A stretch of 64,000 bases of DNA from Ornithoclostridium sp944380285. Lineage in GTDB: Bacteria; Bacillota; Clostridia; Christensenellales; UBA3700. The DNA is taken from assembly GCA_963931165.1 (NCBI GenBank), contig OZ006985.1, positions 744,001-808,000 on the forward strand. Reading direction: 5' to 3'. Positions 15,650 through 24,924 of this stretch are shown piece after piece (positions within the stretch are counted from its first letter, which is position 1; the number at the start of each line of letters is the position of its first letter). A program made the translations under genes and the position numbers. Under the pieces are notes generated by a model, which was not told the DNA's origin, did not search any database, and was given only the letters and a program-made list of their open reading frames with translations.

Positions 15650-18600
15650 ATGAGCAAGAAAACCGATTTGAACAACATCGACACCAAGTTCGATCCCAAG
15701 CGCGTCTCCAAGGCGGGTCCCGAAAACGACCTGCTGTTGGACTATGAGTCCGAGCGCGTCGTCGCCGGTAAGGGCGGCCTCGAGAACACCGTAGGCTACA
15801 ACCTGCCGCCCAAGCAAAACGAGATCCGCTACGGCAAAAAGGTGGACCCTCAGCGCAGAGTGCACAGATATCACGGCCCCGGCGTCGGACTGCTTGTATG
15901 CGTGATGCTGCTCTTGGTCGTCATCGCGTGCGTCGGCTGCGGCAGCGCGCTGTGGGCGTGGGACAGATATGCATATCCCTATGTCAACCTCAGCCTGCCC
16001 GAGGCGTTCTCGCTCGCGTCCGAGATGTACGAGGTCGATCCCGACAAGGTCGTCACCAATCCGTACGACCCCGAGGCTGATCTCGACAGCTTTTACGCTT
16101 CGTTCAAAGAGGGGATGTATCTGTCTGCGGACTGCGACATCACGATCGCGGACATCGTCAACGCGGTGATGCCGTCCGAAGGAGAGGGCGAAGAGAGCCG
16201 CGTCGGCGACGACGTCAACGCCGAAAATCCGGACACCGGCAGCGATCCGCTCAACGCACTGCTCGAAAGGCTGGAGTTTGACTTTGACAGACTTGACAAA
16301 CAGACAAACGAGGATCTCGAAAAAGAGGTGCTCGAGATCGGAGACAAGGAGCTTGCCGCGGTGCTCAACGAGGCAATGCAGACCGCTTTCGAGATCGATC
16401 AGCTCGTCGAGATCAGTGAACAATATGCGATCGACTTCCCCAACCTCATCAAGGTCGAGCAGGTCGTCATCGACGGCGTCGAGAGCGTCGCGCGTCAAGA
16501 CAATACGCGCGTGCTTGCCACCGTTTCGGTCAACATCGGCGACAACATCGAGGGCATTGCGCGCAACGCGTACGACAATATCCTCCGTCCGCAGATCGCC
16601 GAGAGCAAGCCTGACCTCGCCGGCACTCTGGACGGAATGAGCGGTACGATCATCTCGGTGCTGAAAAAGATTTTGCCCGATATGCTCTATTTGACCGTTG
16701 CGGTCTATCCCAACGACACCGACAGGGCGGCTTATGTCACCTACAACAATGTCGAAGACGAGGGCAAGCAGGAGCTGATCGACAAACTCTTCCAAGGTCA
16801 ATATCTGCAGATGACTGACGTCGACGTCAACCTCAACGGCGTCCTCGACCCCGAAGAGAACGGCGTGTCGATGTCGATACCGCAGATCGCGGGCGGCATC
16901 GTTGCGAACACCATCGCCTCGCTCAACGAGACGATCATGCTCAACTTCACCAACACCGAGGACAGCAACGGCGTCTTCCAAACCAAGCCGATCGAGTTCA
17001 TGCTTTCCATCTTGGGCGCGGACAACATCAGTCAAGGTCAATTCCTTGCGATCATGCGCGACGTTCAAGTGCCGTACGACCGCATGGCGGAAGAGTATCC
17101 CGATGCGGACGACGGCGACCTCTACAGCGACGTGACGCTCGCCGCCAACCTCGACAAATTCATTGACGGCGAGGGCGTGAAGGGTACGCTGACGAGTCAA
17201 TACTATTTCGACAATACCGACGAAAATGGCGAACGCGTGCTCACCGCAGAGACGCTGTTCGACAACATCCAAGATCTGATGAGCGAAGACATGATCAAGC
17301 AGATCAAGATCGCGGACAAGGAAAATTGGAACAAGGGCGACGACTACGTCTACGACGCCGACGAGTTCAAACCCGTCGCCGATTACAACGCACTGCCCGG
17401 ATTGATCAACGGCTATCTCGGCACGCAGACGGAAGGAGGCATCGCCGGTATGCCGGCAAAGGTGCTCAAGGCGGCATACCTCGACAACGGCACGCAGGAG
17501 GGCGCAATCACGTTGACGATCAAGGCGGATCTGCTTGCGCTGGTCGAAGAGTCGCTCGGAGGGGAGGAGGAAGGCGAGTCCGACCCGATGGCGAACCTCG
17601 TCACGCAGCTGCTGCCGAAAGCGATCTATCTCAACGTCAACTACGCCCTCGACGGCACGAGCGACGTCACGATCACGATCAACGATGTCGACGAGGAGTA
17701 CGGCGACGGACAATCGGCGGCGGACTTCGAGACCATTTTCAATCTGCTCGCGCTGTTCGGCGTCAATCTTGAGATGGAAACGGAAAGCGGAGTGATCGTC
17801 ATCGACAATTATGACGAGATCTGCGAGATGGTCGGCGACACGATCGCTTCGGCATTCGACGAGCTGGGCGTGAGATTGGGCGGCAACCTCGAGTTTACAA
17901 AGGACAACGTGCTGTTCCCCAACATCTTCCAGGTCATTTCCGCAAACGAGATCTTCTCGTACAGCTATGACCCCCAGCTTGCGGAGGAGATGACCAAAGA
18001 GGAATTCGAAGAAACTTATGCGATCGACGACGCGGAACTTTATACCATCCTCGACGCAATGTACGGATATGAGACGACGGGCAGCGATCTCGGAGAGAAT
18101 ATCGCTAATGTGAAAAGTGAATTGGACAAGAAGTATTATGTCAATTTGACCAGCGAAAATGCAGAGGGGCTTTTCGAAGAGATCGAAGGTCTCAAAACGC
18201 ATCTCGGCAAGCTGAGGATCAACAATGACGGTGCCGTAGGCGACGATAAAGCAAGGTATATGGTTCAAGACTCGCGTGAGACCAAAGATCTCTATCCGTT
18301 GCTCAACGCGACCGACATCGCCGCATTGATCAAGGGCTCGCGCAAGTTGGATATGGCGAGCATTTCGATCTTGACCGAAACCGTCATCACAAGCAGTACG
18401 ATCGAAAACGTCGGAGGCAAAGACCGCATTGTCTTCGAGGTCACCGGAACAGTCAATCCCGAAGCGGAAGGAGTGGACCCAAGCGCGGCAAAGTATAAGC
18501 CGCTATTCCCCACAAAAATGTCCGTGTTCGTCACGATCACCGAGATCACCGAGGGCGAGACGGAGTTTGAGACGTCGGTCAATCTCAACGGTATCGAAGA

Positions 18601-19840
18601 CGATTTGATGACCAAGACGATGTTCTTCGTCGCAAGGCTGTCCGGCAACAGGGATATGACGAAAAAGAACGTCGAAGAAGATATCTCGACAGATATCAAC
18701 GACGCGTTCGACTCGCTGACTTCGGACGGAGCGGTCACGTTGGACATCGACGGAACGAACAAGAATGTGAGGCTCGGCAATGTCTTCGAGGTCGCGACCG
18801 CCGCGATCTGGGAAGAGGAGGACGGCACGATTTCCGACAAGCGTCCCTCTGACGTATTGTTCAGAAGCACGATCAAGGAGCTGTGGGCGGGGCTTGACGG
18901 CTACGGGCAAGCCAACGGCGAAAAAATCAAGGCGCTCGGATATACCGAAAGGATCGCGCCGTTCAGTGTCAATGGGTTGAGCGCGGATACGCGCATATCG
19001 GACGCGTTCATCGGTTCGCAGATGGCGACCGAGGAAAATATGAACAACATCACCGACGCGCTCGGCATAACCAACAAAGACGCGGTCTCCGTATATCAGA
19101 CGTACATCGTGCCCAGCAGCGGAACGCCGGCGTCACCGGAAACCGGATATTCGGAAGAGGCGAGATACAACGCGATCAAAGAGTATTTCGACGGCACGGG
19201 ACTCATCAGCGGAAGCGGCAGCGGCGATATGCTCTTTACGCTCAGGCTCGGCAAAGAAGCGCTGAACGGCGTTAAGAACTCGGAAGGCGAATTGATGTCG
19301 ATCAGCGAAGATATGCAGCACTTCGTCCCCGACGACTTATTCGTCAGCGCGGGCATCACGATCTCCGAGCAAGGTTTGAACGATGTGAGGATCGTCATCA
19401 ACAGGCTTGACGCGGAAGAGCAGAGTGAGCAGAGTGAGCAGAGTGTGTTGCAGGATATGCTCGCCAGGTTCGGCGTCGATATCGCCGGATTGTTCGGCGG
19501 AGAGGACACGACTCTTGCCAACAAGATAGCGGCAACGCCCATCGTGACGCTTACGGAAAAAGAATTCTCGGGATTGCCCGAACCGATCTCGGTGACGGTC
19601 AGAGACTTGTTCAATTATGCCGGCGGTAAGGATGGCGGAACGCGCTTTGTTTCGGAGATCACGGAGGATCTTGGACAAGACAACAGCTACGAGAGCAGCT
19701 ATATCTATTGGGACTACACCGGCGATTACGACAAAGCCGATCCTTCGAAGTTCGAGTCCGGTCTGCCGGAGGTCGACCACGTCGGGCTCGGCTATCTGTA
19801 CTACCGGATCGATCTCAGAGATTATGTGTCCGGCAATTGA
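15650..19840 (+). CDS. Very large membrane-anchored extracytoplasmic protein with four diverged repeats
   Basis: 1396 aa. A charged cytoplasmic N-terminus (about 1-80), one membrane helix (about 83-105) and some 1290 acidic residues predicted outside. Four segments share the plan '(L/F)-x-P-x-x-(L/M)-x-(L/V)-x-V' followed by charged strands and a helix: ILPDMLYLTVAVY near 341, LLPKAIYLNVNYA near 653, LFPTKMSVFVTI near 951 and FVPDDLFVSAGI near 1224. The spacing of 270-310 residues implies four repeats of one domain. No family recognised. An in-frame 9-bp repeat encodes three EQS units near 1260. The PfkB kinase gene starts 9 bp after it. Confidence 0.8.
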   Translation: MSKKTDLNNIDTKFDPKRVSKAGPENDLLLDYESERVVAGKGGLENTVGYNLPPKQNEIRYGKKVDPQRRVHRYHGPGVGLLVCVMLLLVVIACVGCGSALWAWDRYAYPYVNLSLPEAFSLASEMYEVDPDKVVTNPYDPEADLDSFYASFKEGMYLSADCDITIADIVNAVMPSEGEGEESRVGDDVNAENPDTGSDPLNALLERLEFDFDRLDKQTNEDLEKEVLEIGDKELAAVLNEAMQTAFEIDQLVEISEQYAIDFPNLIKVEQVVIDGVESVARQDNTRVLATVSVNIGDNIEGIARNAYDNILRPQIAESKPDLAGTLDGMSGTIISVLKKILPDMLYLTVAVYPNDTDRAAYVTYNNVEDEGKQELIDKLFQGQYLQMTDVDVNLNGVLDPEENGVSMSIPQIAGGIVANTIASLNETIMLNFTNTEDSNGVFQTKPIEFMLSILGADNISQGQFLAIMRDVQVPYDRMAEEYPDADDGDLYSDVTLAANLDKFIDGEGVKGTLTSQYYFDNTDENGERVLTAETLFDNIQDLMSEDMIKQIKIADKENWNKGDDYVYDADEFKPVADYNALPGLINGYLGTQTEGGIAGMPAKVLKAAYLDNGTQEGAITLTIKADLLALVEESLGGEEEGESDPMANLVTQLLPKAIYLNVNYALDGTSDVTITINDVDEEYGDGQSAADFETIFNLLALFGVNLEMETESGVIVIDNYDEICEMVGDTIASAFDELGVRLGGNLEFTKDNVLFPNIFQVISANEIFSYSYDPQLAEEMTKEEFEETYAIDDAELYTILDAMYGYETTGSDLGENIANVKSELDKKYYVNLTSENAEGLFEEIEGLKTHLGKLRINNDGAVGDDKARYMVQDSRETKDLYPLLNATDIAALIKGSRKLDMASISILTETVITSSTIENVGGKDRIVFEVTGTVNPEAEGVDPSAAKYKPLFPTKMSVFVTITEITEGETEFETSVNLNGIEDDLMTKTMFFVARLSGNRDMTKKNVEEDISTDINDAFDSLTSDGAVTLDIDGTNKNVRLGNVFEVATAAIWEEEDGTISDKRPSDVLFRSTIKELWAGLDGYGQANGEKIKALGYTERIAPFSVNGLSADTRISDAFIGSQMATEENMNNITDALGITNKDAVSVYQTYIVPSSGTPASPETGYSEEARYNAIKEYFDGTGLISGSGSGDMLFTLRLGKEALNGVKNSEGELMSISEDMQHFVPDDLFVSAGITISEQGLNDVRIVINRLDAEEQSEQSEQSVLQDMLARFGVDIAGLFGGEDTTLANKIAATPIVTLTEKEFSGLPEPISVTVRDLFNYAGGKDGGTRFVSEITEDLGQDNSYESSYIYWDYTGDYDKADPSKFESGLPEVDHVGLGYLYYRIDLRDYVSGN

Positions 19841-19849
19841 GGTCGAACT

Positions 19850-20743
19850 ATGAAACAATACGACACGATGACCATAGGGCACATATCGCTCGACTATAAC
19901 ATCGACTACCTCGACAATCAGATAGTCGAGGTGGGAGGTGCGGTGATCTATTCGTCCGCGGCGGCGTATGCCGGCGGCTACAAGGTCGCGGCGGTCACCA
20001 AACTCGCGCAACAGGATATGAGCAGGCTGTCCGAGCTGGTCATTCCCAAAGAGGACATATATTGCGTCCCCTCTCGCGTCAGCACGTCCATACGCAACAA
20101 GTATCACACCGCCGACAAAGAGAGGCGTACCTGCACCTGCTTGGGGCAAGCCGACCCCTTCCGCATTGAAGACATTCCTGAAGCGGAGACCGGGGTCTAT
20201 CACCTTGCCGGGCTCATCTACGGAGACTTCGACGGCGAGTTGATCAAGGCGCTCGCCCAAAAGGGCAAGGTCGCGGTCGACGTGCAGGCGCTGCTCCGCC
20301 ACGCGGACAAGAAGACGGGCGCGATGTACTTTGAGGATTGGGCGCAAAAGAAGGAACTTTTGCCCTATATCGACTACCTCAAGACGGACGCAGCCGAGGC
20401 GGAGATCCTCACTGGTCAGCCCGACAGATATGTCGCCGCAAAGATGCTGCACGCGTGGGGCGCAAAAGAGGTGGTCATCACGCACAACACCGAGGTCATC
20501 GCCTTTGACGGCACGCATACCTATGCCTGCCCGATCAGGGCGCGCAACCTCAGCGGCCGCAGCGGAAGAGGGGACACCACCTTCGCCGCCTACATCACCG
20601 AACGCCAAAACGCGAGCGTCAAAGACGCGCTGCTTTGGGCGACCGCGACCGTCTCCGCAAAGATGGAACAGCCCGGTCCCTACCGCGGCACGAGGCGCGA
20701 CATAAAGGCTTATATCGACGAATTTTTCGCCGACGTCAAGTGA
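19850..20743 (+). CDS. PfkB-family carbohydrate/nucleoside kinase
   Basis: 297 aa, ribokinase fold. The C-terminal signature GRSGRGDTTFAAY contains the catalytic Asp and anion hole; the N-terminal signature is GGAVIYSSAAAYAGGYKVAAVTK. Members phosphorylate sugars or nucleosides with ATP; substrate unknown. It follows the 1396-aa gene by 9 bp, so co-expression is likely although a functional link is not obvious. Confidence 0.85.
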   Translation: MKQYDTMTIGHISLDYNIDYLDNQIVEVGGAVIYSSAAAYAGGYKVAAVTKLAQQDMSRLSELVIPKEDIYCVPSRVSTSIRNKYHTADKERRTCTCLGQADPFRIEDIPEAETGVYHLAGLIYGDFDGELIKALAQKGKVAVDVQALLRHADKKTGAMYFEDWAQKKELLPYIDYLKTDAAEAEILTGQPDRYVAAKMLHAWGAKEVVITHNTEVIAFDGTHTYACPIRARNLSGRSGRGDTTFAAYITERQNASVKDALLWATATVSAKMEQPGPYRGTRRDIKAYIDEFFADVK

Positions 20744-20801
20744 CGATAAGTGCGTTTTATCGGCACATACGCGCAAAAAATCAAAATCGGCGCGATAACG
20801 A

Positions 20802-20831
20802 TTGACAAATCTGCCATGTTGGTAGTAATAT
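20802..20831 (+). promoter_or_regulatory. Promoter for the gene at 20866
   Basis: TTGACA (20802-20807), 18 bp, TAATAT (20826-20831); ribosome site GGGAGG at 20855. Confidence 0.6.
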
Positions 20832-20865
20832 AAAATTACCCGATCTATCCGTGTGGGAGGAAGAG

Positions 20866-21546
20866 ATGAGACAGGATAAGACAGACGATCTCGAAATACT
20901 ATTCGACCTGGATGAGTTCTATGAAGACCTCTCCGAATTTGACTTGCCCGAAGAGGCGCCCGCGGCTCCCGTTCAAGAGCCCGGCTTCATCAGACCCGCT
21001 CCGCAACCGGTCGTCGCGGCTCAGCCGCAACCGGTGGGGCAGCAGCAGCCCGTCCCGATGGACGAACCGGTCCAGGAACAGCCCGTCCAATACTATTCGG
21101 CTCAGGGCGTCGGCGCGATCGACATCAGAGACCCGTTCATCGTCAGGCTGGAGCAGCTCGGACCCGTCATCCAAAGCTATCACGACCAATTGCAGGCGCA
21201 CCTCGTCTCCTACCGCAAGGTCAAGAGCCGTTACAGCATCCGTTGCGACAGCTACCGCAGCGGCCGCACCTTGCTCGCCAAGATGGCTGTCGGAGGCAAG
21301 ACGCTCAAACTCTACCTCGCGCTCGACCCCGACGACCCGGCGCTCGCCGCAGGCAAATATCACCCGCGCAACGTCGGCGACACAAAGGCGTACGAGGATG
21401 TCCCGCTCATGCTGCCCATCCGCTCCGAACTCGCGGTGCGCAAGGCGATGCGCGTCATCGACTATATGATGAGCCGCATGCAGATCCCCAAAAAGCGCAA
21501 GCGCAGACCGAATGGGTATAGGAATATGCCCGACCATCAGGGATGA
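20866..21546 (+). CDS. Protein with Pro/Gln-rich linker and conserved clostridial C-terminal domain
   Basis: 226 aa. An acidic N-terminus (DLEILFDLDEFYEDLSEF), a Pro/Gln/Val-rich linker (about 37-85) and a C-terminal domain (about 105-205) with SRYSIRCDSYRSGRTLLAKM, KTLKLYLALDP, KYHPRNVGDTKAYEDVPLML and a closing helix. I remember this C-terminal pattern from other low-GC Firmicute proteins but know no function. Basic tail KKRKRR. The last codons form one arm of the structured element beginning at 21532. Start chosen by GGGAGG. Confidence 0.7.
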   Translation: MRQDKTDDLEILFDLDEFYEDLSEFDLPEEAPAAPVQEPGFIRPAPQPVVAAQPQPVGQQQPVPMDEPVQEQPVQYYSAQGVGAIDIRDPFIVRLEQLGPVIQSYHDQLQAHLVSYRKVKSRYSIRCDSYRSGRTLLAKMAVGGKTLKLYLALDPDDPALAAGKYHPRNVGDTKAYEDVPLMLPIRSELAVRKAMRVIDYMMSRMQIPKKRKRRPNGYRNMPDHQG

Positions 21547-21743
21547 GGACAAGGTTTTGACGAGATCTTTTGCGCCGATACTTCGTCTTGCCCCTTGCTA
21601 AGACCGCAGAGGGTATTGACCTGCGGGGACGCGACTCGTCTCAGCGCAAAATCTCTTCGTCAAAACTGCTTTGCACCGACAAATACGCCGACAGCCAAAA
21701 CGCTGCCGGCATTTTTGTCGGCTTGTCCCCATCCCCGATGGCC
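21532..21743. repeat. Large nested-stem element, copy 1 (candidate structured RNA)
   Basis: Closing arms 21532-21553 and 21722-21743 pair at 19 of 22 positions; the other three are A-C on the plus strand and G-U on the minus strand. Inside lie a long stem (about 21555-21574 with 21645-21666, sharing TTTTGCGC), a loop with GCTAAGACC and GAGGGTATTGACC, and a nested double hairpin flanked by CCGACA/TGTCGG-type arms (about 21677-21722). Copy 2 at 40326-40546 has the same plan with different stem sequences. The left arm overlaps the 3' end of the gene at 20866. Confidence 0.65.
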
Positions 21744-22445
21744 GGTCTTAAATTTAGTTTTTATTCAATTGCGGTGTTGTTGTGCCTCGCAACCCGAATG
21801 GGGCGAATCTGCACCACTCTCCGCGGTCCTTTTCTGTTCCGCACCACCTTTGGGGTGCGGCATGCATTCACGTCTTGGGCGTCAAACGGCGAATAACGGC
21901 ACATCTTGGCGTCTCATCTGCGCGTCTCGGGCGCGGTCACGGGCAGGAGCCCGGTTGGGCCGCACCTCTCGCGCTTGTTCGCCGCCAATCTGCACCATTC
22001 TTCGCCGTTTGATAAAGCTCGTTTGGGCATCTTTGCGCCTCTCGGAACGCTCGCGTCACAGGCTTCGCTTTGAGAGGGCACCAAGTCATTTACGCTAAAT
22101 CGCCTACGGCTCATATACGCTACTCCTTGGTTCCCTCTCAATACTCACCCTCCACGGGACAAGCGCTCGCTCACCGCTCGCGGTCCCGTAAGGGGCAATC
22201 CCCGAAGAGCGCGGTCATTCGGGGATTGCATAATAACATGCCGCCGACCACGTCGGCTCGCAACCCTTTCGCCACAAACCTGCACCAAGTCGCTCGCTTA
22301 AAGCTACTTGGTTGCGTTTATCTAATCGATTCTTTACCGGCAGCACTTGATAAATTGTTTATATTTAGCTTTAAGATTAGCGTAATCTTTGTCAAGCTAT
22401 TGCGCCATATTTTTCAAATTTTACATGAGCGTGCATTGAAATGTT
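21744..22445. repeat. Gene-free region dense in palindromes
   Basis: No convincing gene. It holds: a right-half copy (21786-21825) of the palindrome at 14557; a full relative of it (arms 21882-21893/22001-22012, 12 x 12 nt internal loop, inner TTGGCG/CGCCAA); a 16-bp stem with one mismatch (22070-22085/22126-22141); and a perfect 12-bp inverted repeat (22195-22206/22218-22229). A more distant TGCACCA repeat is near 22290. The density suggests accumulated non-coding mobile palindromes or RNA genes. Confidence 0.55.
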
Positions 22446-22475
22446 TTGCTTGCGAAGCTGCGCATATGGTATAAT
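22446..22475 (+). promoter_or_regulatory. Promoter of the trmN6-like operon (leaderless)
   Basis: TTGCTT (22446-22451), 18 bp, TATAAT (22470-22475), 6 bp, ATG at 22482. No Shine-Dalgarno site. Confidence 0.7.
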
Positions 22476-22481
22476 TGACGT

Positions 22482-23198
22482 ATGGAAAGGATCGACGATC
22501 TTCAATGCGCCGGGCTGAGGCTCAAACAGGACAGCGAGTCCTATTGCTTCACCTCCGACGCGGTCATTCTCGCAAATCTCGTCAAGGTGAAAAGGGGCGG
22601 CGTCGTCGCCGACTTCGGGACGGGCAGCGGAGTGATCGCGATCCTTTTGACCGCCAAGACGCAGGCGGACAAAATTTTTGCGATCGAGAAGCAGCCGGGG
22701 CTGTTCAAGCTGGCTTGCGACAATGTCAGACTGAATAAACTCGAAGGTAAGGTCGTCCCCGTCGAGGGCGACATCGAGGATATGCCGCGCGTGCTCGGCG
22801 CGGGATGCGTCGACGCCGTCGTCTGCAATCCGCCCTACTTCAAACAGGGCAGCGGCGAGACGAGAGAGGGCGAGAGCGCGGCGGCAAGACATGAGAGCGG
22901 CAGAGGGCTCGAGGGCATAGTGAGCGCCGCCGCGGCAGTGCTCAAGACGGGCGGCGAACTGTTTTTGATCCACAGGACGGAGAGGTTGTCCGAGGTGTGC
23001 GCGCTCACCGAGAACGCCGGTCTTGCTGTCAAAGAGATGATATTGATACGCGCGCGCGAGGGCGTCGAACCCAAGACGTTTGTCGTCGTTGCGCGCAAGG
23101 GCGCGGCGCAGGGCATGAAATTGCGCACGCTCACGGTGACGGACAGCGACGGCAAATATACGGACGAAGTCGCGAAGATGTACGGAGAGGAGAGATGA
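22482..23198 (+). CDS. tRNA1(Val) adenine N6-methyltransferase-like protein
   Basis: 238 aa. Rossmann methyltransferase with SAM motif VADFGTGSGVIAILL (about 43-57) and catalytic NPPY (CNPPYFKQGSG), the motif of TrmN6/YfiC enzymes that methylate adenine in tRNA. Gene order with rsmI downstream (ATGA overlap) is the usual one in Firmicutes (yabB-yabC). Probably translated from a leaderless mRNA. Confidence 0.88.
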   Translation: MERIDDLQCAGLRLKQDSESYCFTSDAVILANLVKVKRGGVVADFGTGSGVIAILLTAKTQADKIFAIEKQPGLFKLACDNVRLNKLEGKVVPVEGDIEDMPRVLGAGCVDAVVCNPPYFKQGSGETREGESAAARHESGRGLEGIVSAAAAVLKTGGELFLIHRTERLSEVCALTENAGLAVKEMILIRAREGVEPKTFVVVARKGAAQGMKLRTLTVTDSDGKYTDEVAKMYGEER

Positions 23199-24013
23199 AC
23201 AAGAAGGGAAGATTGCACATCGTCGGCACGCCGATCGGCAACATGGGCGACATCACTTTGAGGGCGATCGAGACGCTCAAAGTGGTCGATCTAGTCGCGT
23301 GCGAGGACACGCGCCGCACGCTTGGGTTGTTGACTCACTTCGGCATCAAAAAGCCGCTGGTCAGCTACTACAAGCCCAAGGAGCGCGAGGGCGCAAGACG
23401 TGTGTTGGCGTCGCTCGAGCGCGGCGACGAGGTAGCACTGGTCACAGACGCCGGCATGCCGTGCATCTCCGACCCCGGAGCGCTGCTGGTCAAAGAGGCG
23501 CGAGACGGCGGTTTCGAGGTGACGGCGGAGCCCGGCCCGACGGCGGTCGCGACCGCGATGGCTTTGAGCGGAATTTTGGAGCCCGTGTTTGTATTCGCAG
23601 GTTTTTTGCCCCCGAAGAGAAAGGACGCCGAGGCGCTTTTGACAAGGTGTGACAGTGCAAAGGGGACGATCGTGCTGTACAGTTCGCCCCACTCGATCAA
23701 TGACGACTTGGCGTTGATCTATGCTACGCTCGGCGAAAGGGACGTGCATATCGTCCGCGAGCTCACCAAGGTGTATGAGGGCGTGGATGAGGTGACGTTG
23801 CCGCACGTTATCGACGAGCCCAAAGGGGAATATGTGCTGCTGATCGGCGCCGCCTCCGCCGAGGAGCAAAAGCCGCAAGGCTCGCTCGAAGAACAGCTTG
23901 CCGCGATGATCGCGTCGGGCGTGGACAAAAAAGAGGCGGTCAAAAGGGTCGCGAAACTCAACGGCGTCCCCAAGGACACGGTATACAAATTGACCACGAG
24001 AGGTAACGAGTGA
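23195..24013 (+). CDS. rsmI: 16S rRNA (cytidine-1402-2'-O)-methyltransferase
   Basis: 272 aa, normal length. Tetrapyrrole-methylase fold with GTPIGNMGDITLRA, ACEDTRRT, TDAGMPCISDPG and EPGPTAVATAMALSG, all hallmarks of RsmI, which 2'-O-methylates C1402 in the ribosomal decoding centre. Start at the trmN6-like stop, preceded by GGAGAGG; its own stop overlaps the ABC gene's GTG. Confidence 0.95.
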   Translation: MNKKGRLHIVGTPIGNMGDITLRAIETLKVVDLVACEDTRRTLGLLTHFGIKKPLVSYYKPKEREGARRVLASLERGDEVALVTDAGMPCISDPGALLVKEARDGGFEVTAEPGPTAVATAMALSGILEPVFVFAGFLPPKRKDAEALLTRCDSAKGTIVLYSSPHSINDDLALIYATLGERDVHIVRELTKVYEGVDEVTLPHVIDEPKGEYVLLIGAASAEEQKPQGSLEEQLAAMIASGVDKKEAVKRVAKLNGVPKDTVYKLTTRGNE

Positions 24014-24924
24014 AAATTTTGGAGATCGACAATTTGGTCAAGACATTCGGCGAGGTGCGCGCGGTCGACGGGATAAGTTTCTCGGTCGAGCGAGGCGCGC
24101 TTTTCGCATTCCTCGGGCTCAACGGCGCAGGCAAGAGCACGACGATCAACGTCATCTGCACGCTGCTGCCCAAGGATTCGGGCAGAGTGCTCGTCGCCGG
24201 CGAGGATCTCGATTCCGCGCCCGAACGCGTAAGGGAGAAGATAGGCATTGTCTTTCAGCATTCCGTGCTCGACCCGTCGCAGACGGTCGCGTCCAACCTC
24301 GCCACTCGCGCGAGCCTTTACGGCATGACCTCCGCACAGGCGAAAAAGCGCATATCCGAACTCGCCGACACGCTCGGCTTCGGAGAATATTTGAATAGGA
24401 AATACGGCAAGCTGTCGGGCGGACAGCGGCGCAAAGTCGACATCGCGAGAGGGCTTTTGCATTCGCCCGAACTGCTCATCCTCGACGAGCCGACGACGGG
24501 GCTCGATCCGCAGACGCGCCGCGCGGTCTGGGACGTCATCGGCGACATCCGTCGCACGCACGACACCACCGTCTTTCTCACCACGCACTACATGGAAGAG
24601 GCGAACGGCGCGGACGACGTCGTCATTCTCGACGCGGGCAAGATCGCCGCGCAGGGCTCGCCGATCGAACTCAAAGAGAAGTTTTCGCGCGATACCGTCA
24701 CCGTCTACGCCGAGCGGAGCGGCGCCGCGGACAAGCTGTTCGACGGCGAAAAGTGGACCTATGACGAGGGAGCATACCGCGTCGTCGTCGACGGCGGTGA
24801 GAGGGCGAAGGCGCTGCTCGACAGGTGCGCGCCCATTCTACGCTCGTTTGAGGTCAAGAAAGGGGACATGGACGACGTCTTTCTCACCGTCACCGGCAAA
24901 CGCCCCGAAGGAGGTGCGATATGA
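24010..24924 (+). CDS. ABC-2 type transporter, ATP-binding protein
   Basis: 304 aa. Walker A GLNGAGKST, signature KLSGGQRRKVDIARGLLHSP, Walker B LLILDEPTTGLD and the H-loop THYMEE. The extra C-terminal domain is typical of DrrA/NodI-type exporters of drugs or lipids. GTG start overlaps rsmI; ATGA overlap with the permease gene. Exported substrate unknown. Confidence 0.92.
   Translation: MKILEIDNLVKTFGEVRAVDGISFSVERGALFAFLGLNGAGKSTTINVICTLLPKDSGRVLVAGEDLDSAPERVREKIGIVFQHSVLDPSQTVASNLATRASLYGMTSAQAKKRISELADTLGFGEYLNRKYGKLSGGQRRKVDIARGLLHSPELLILDEPTTGLDPQTRRAVWDVIGDIRRTHDTTVFLTTHYMEEANGADDVVILDAGKIAAQGSPIELKEKFSRDTVTVYAERSGAADKLFDGEKWTYDEGAYRVVVDGGERAKALLDRCAPILRSFEVKKGDMDDVFLTVTGKRPEGGAI

Noticed and set aside
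15644..18268. An 874-codon open frame antisense to the large-protein gene
   Set aside because: It has no ribosome site or promoter, its residues are a His/Val/Asp/Arg-rich mix typical of antisense GC-rich codons, and the sense strand has a clear promoter, start and membrane anchor.
21570..22474. Several open frames of 70-170 codons between the gene at 20866 and trmN6
   Set aside because: No ribosome sites, poor residue composition, and the sequence is explained by overlapping palindromes and the nested-stem element.
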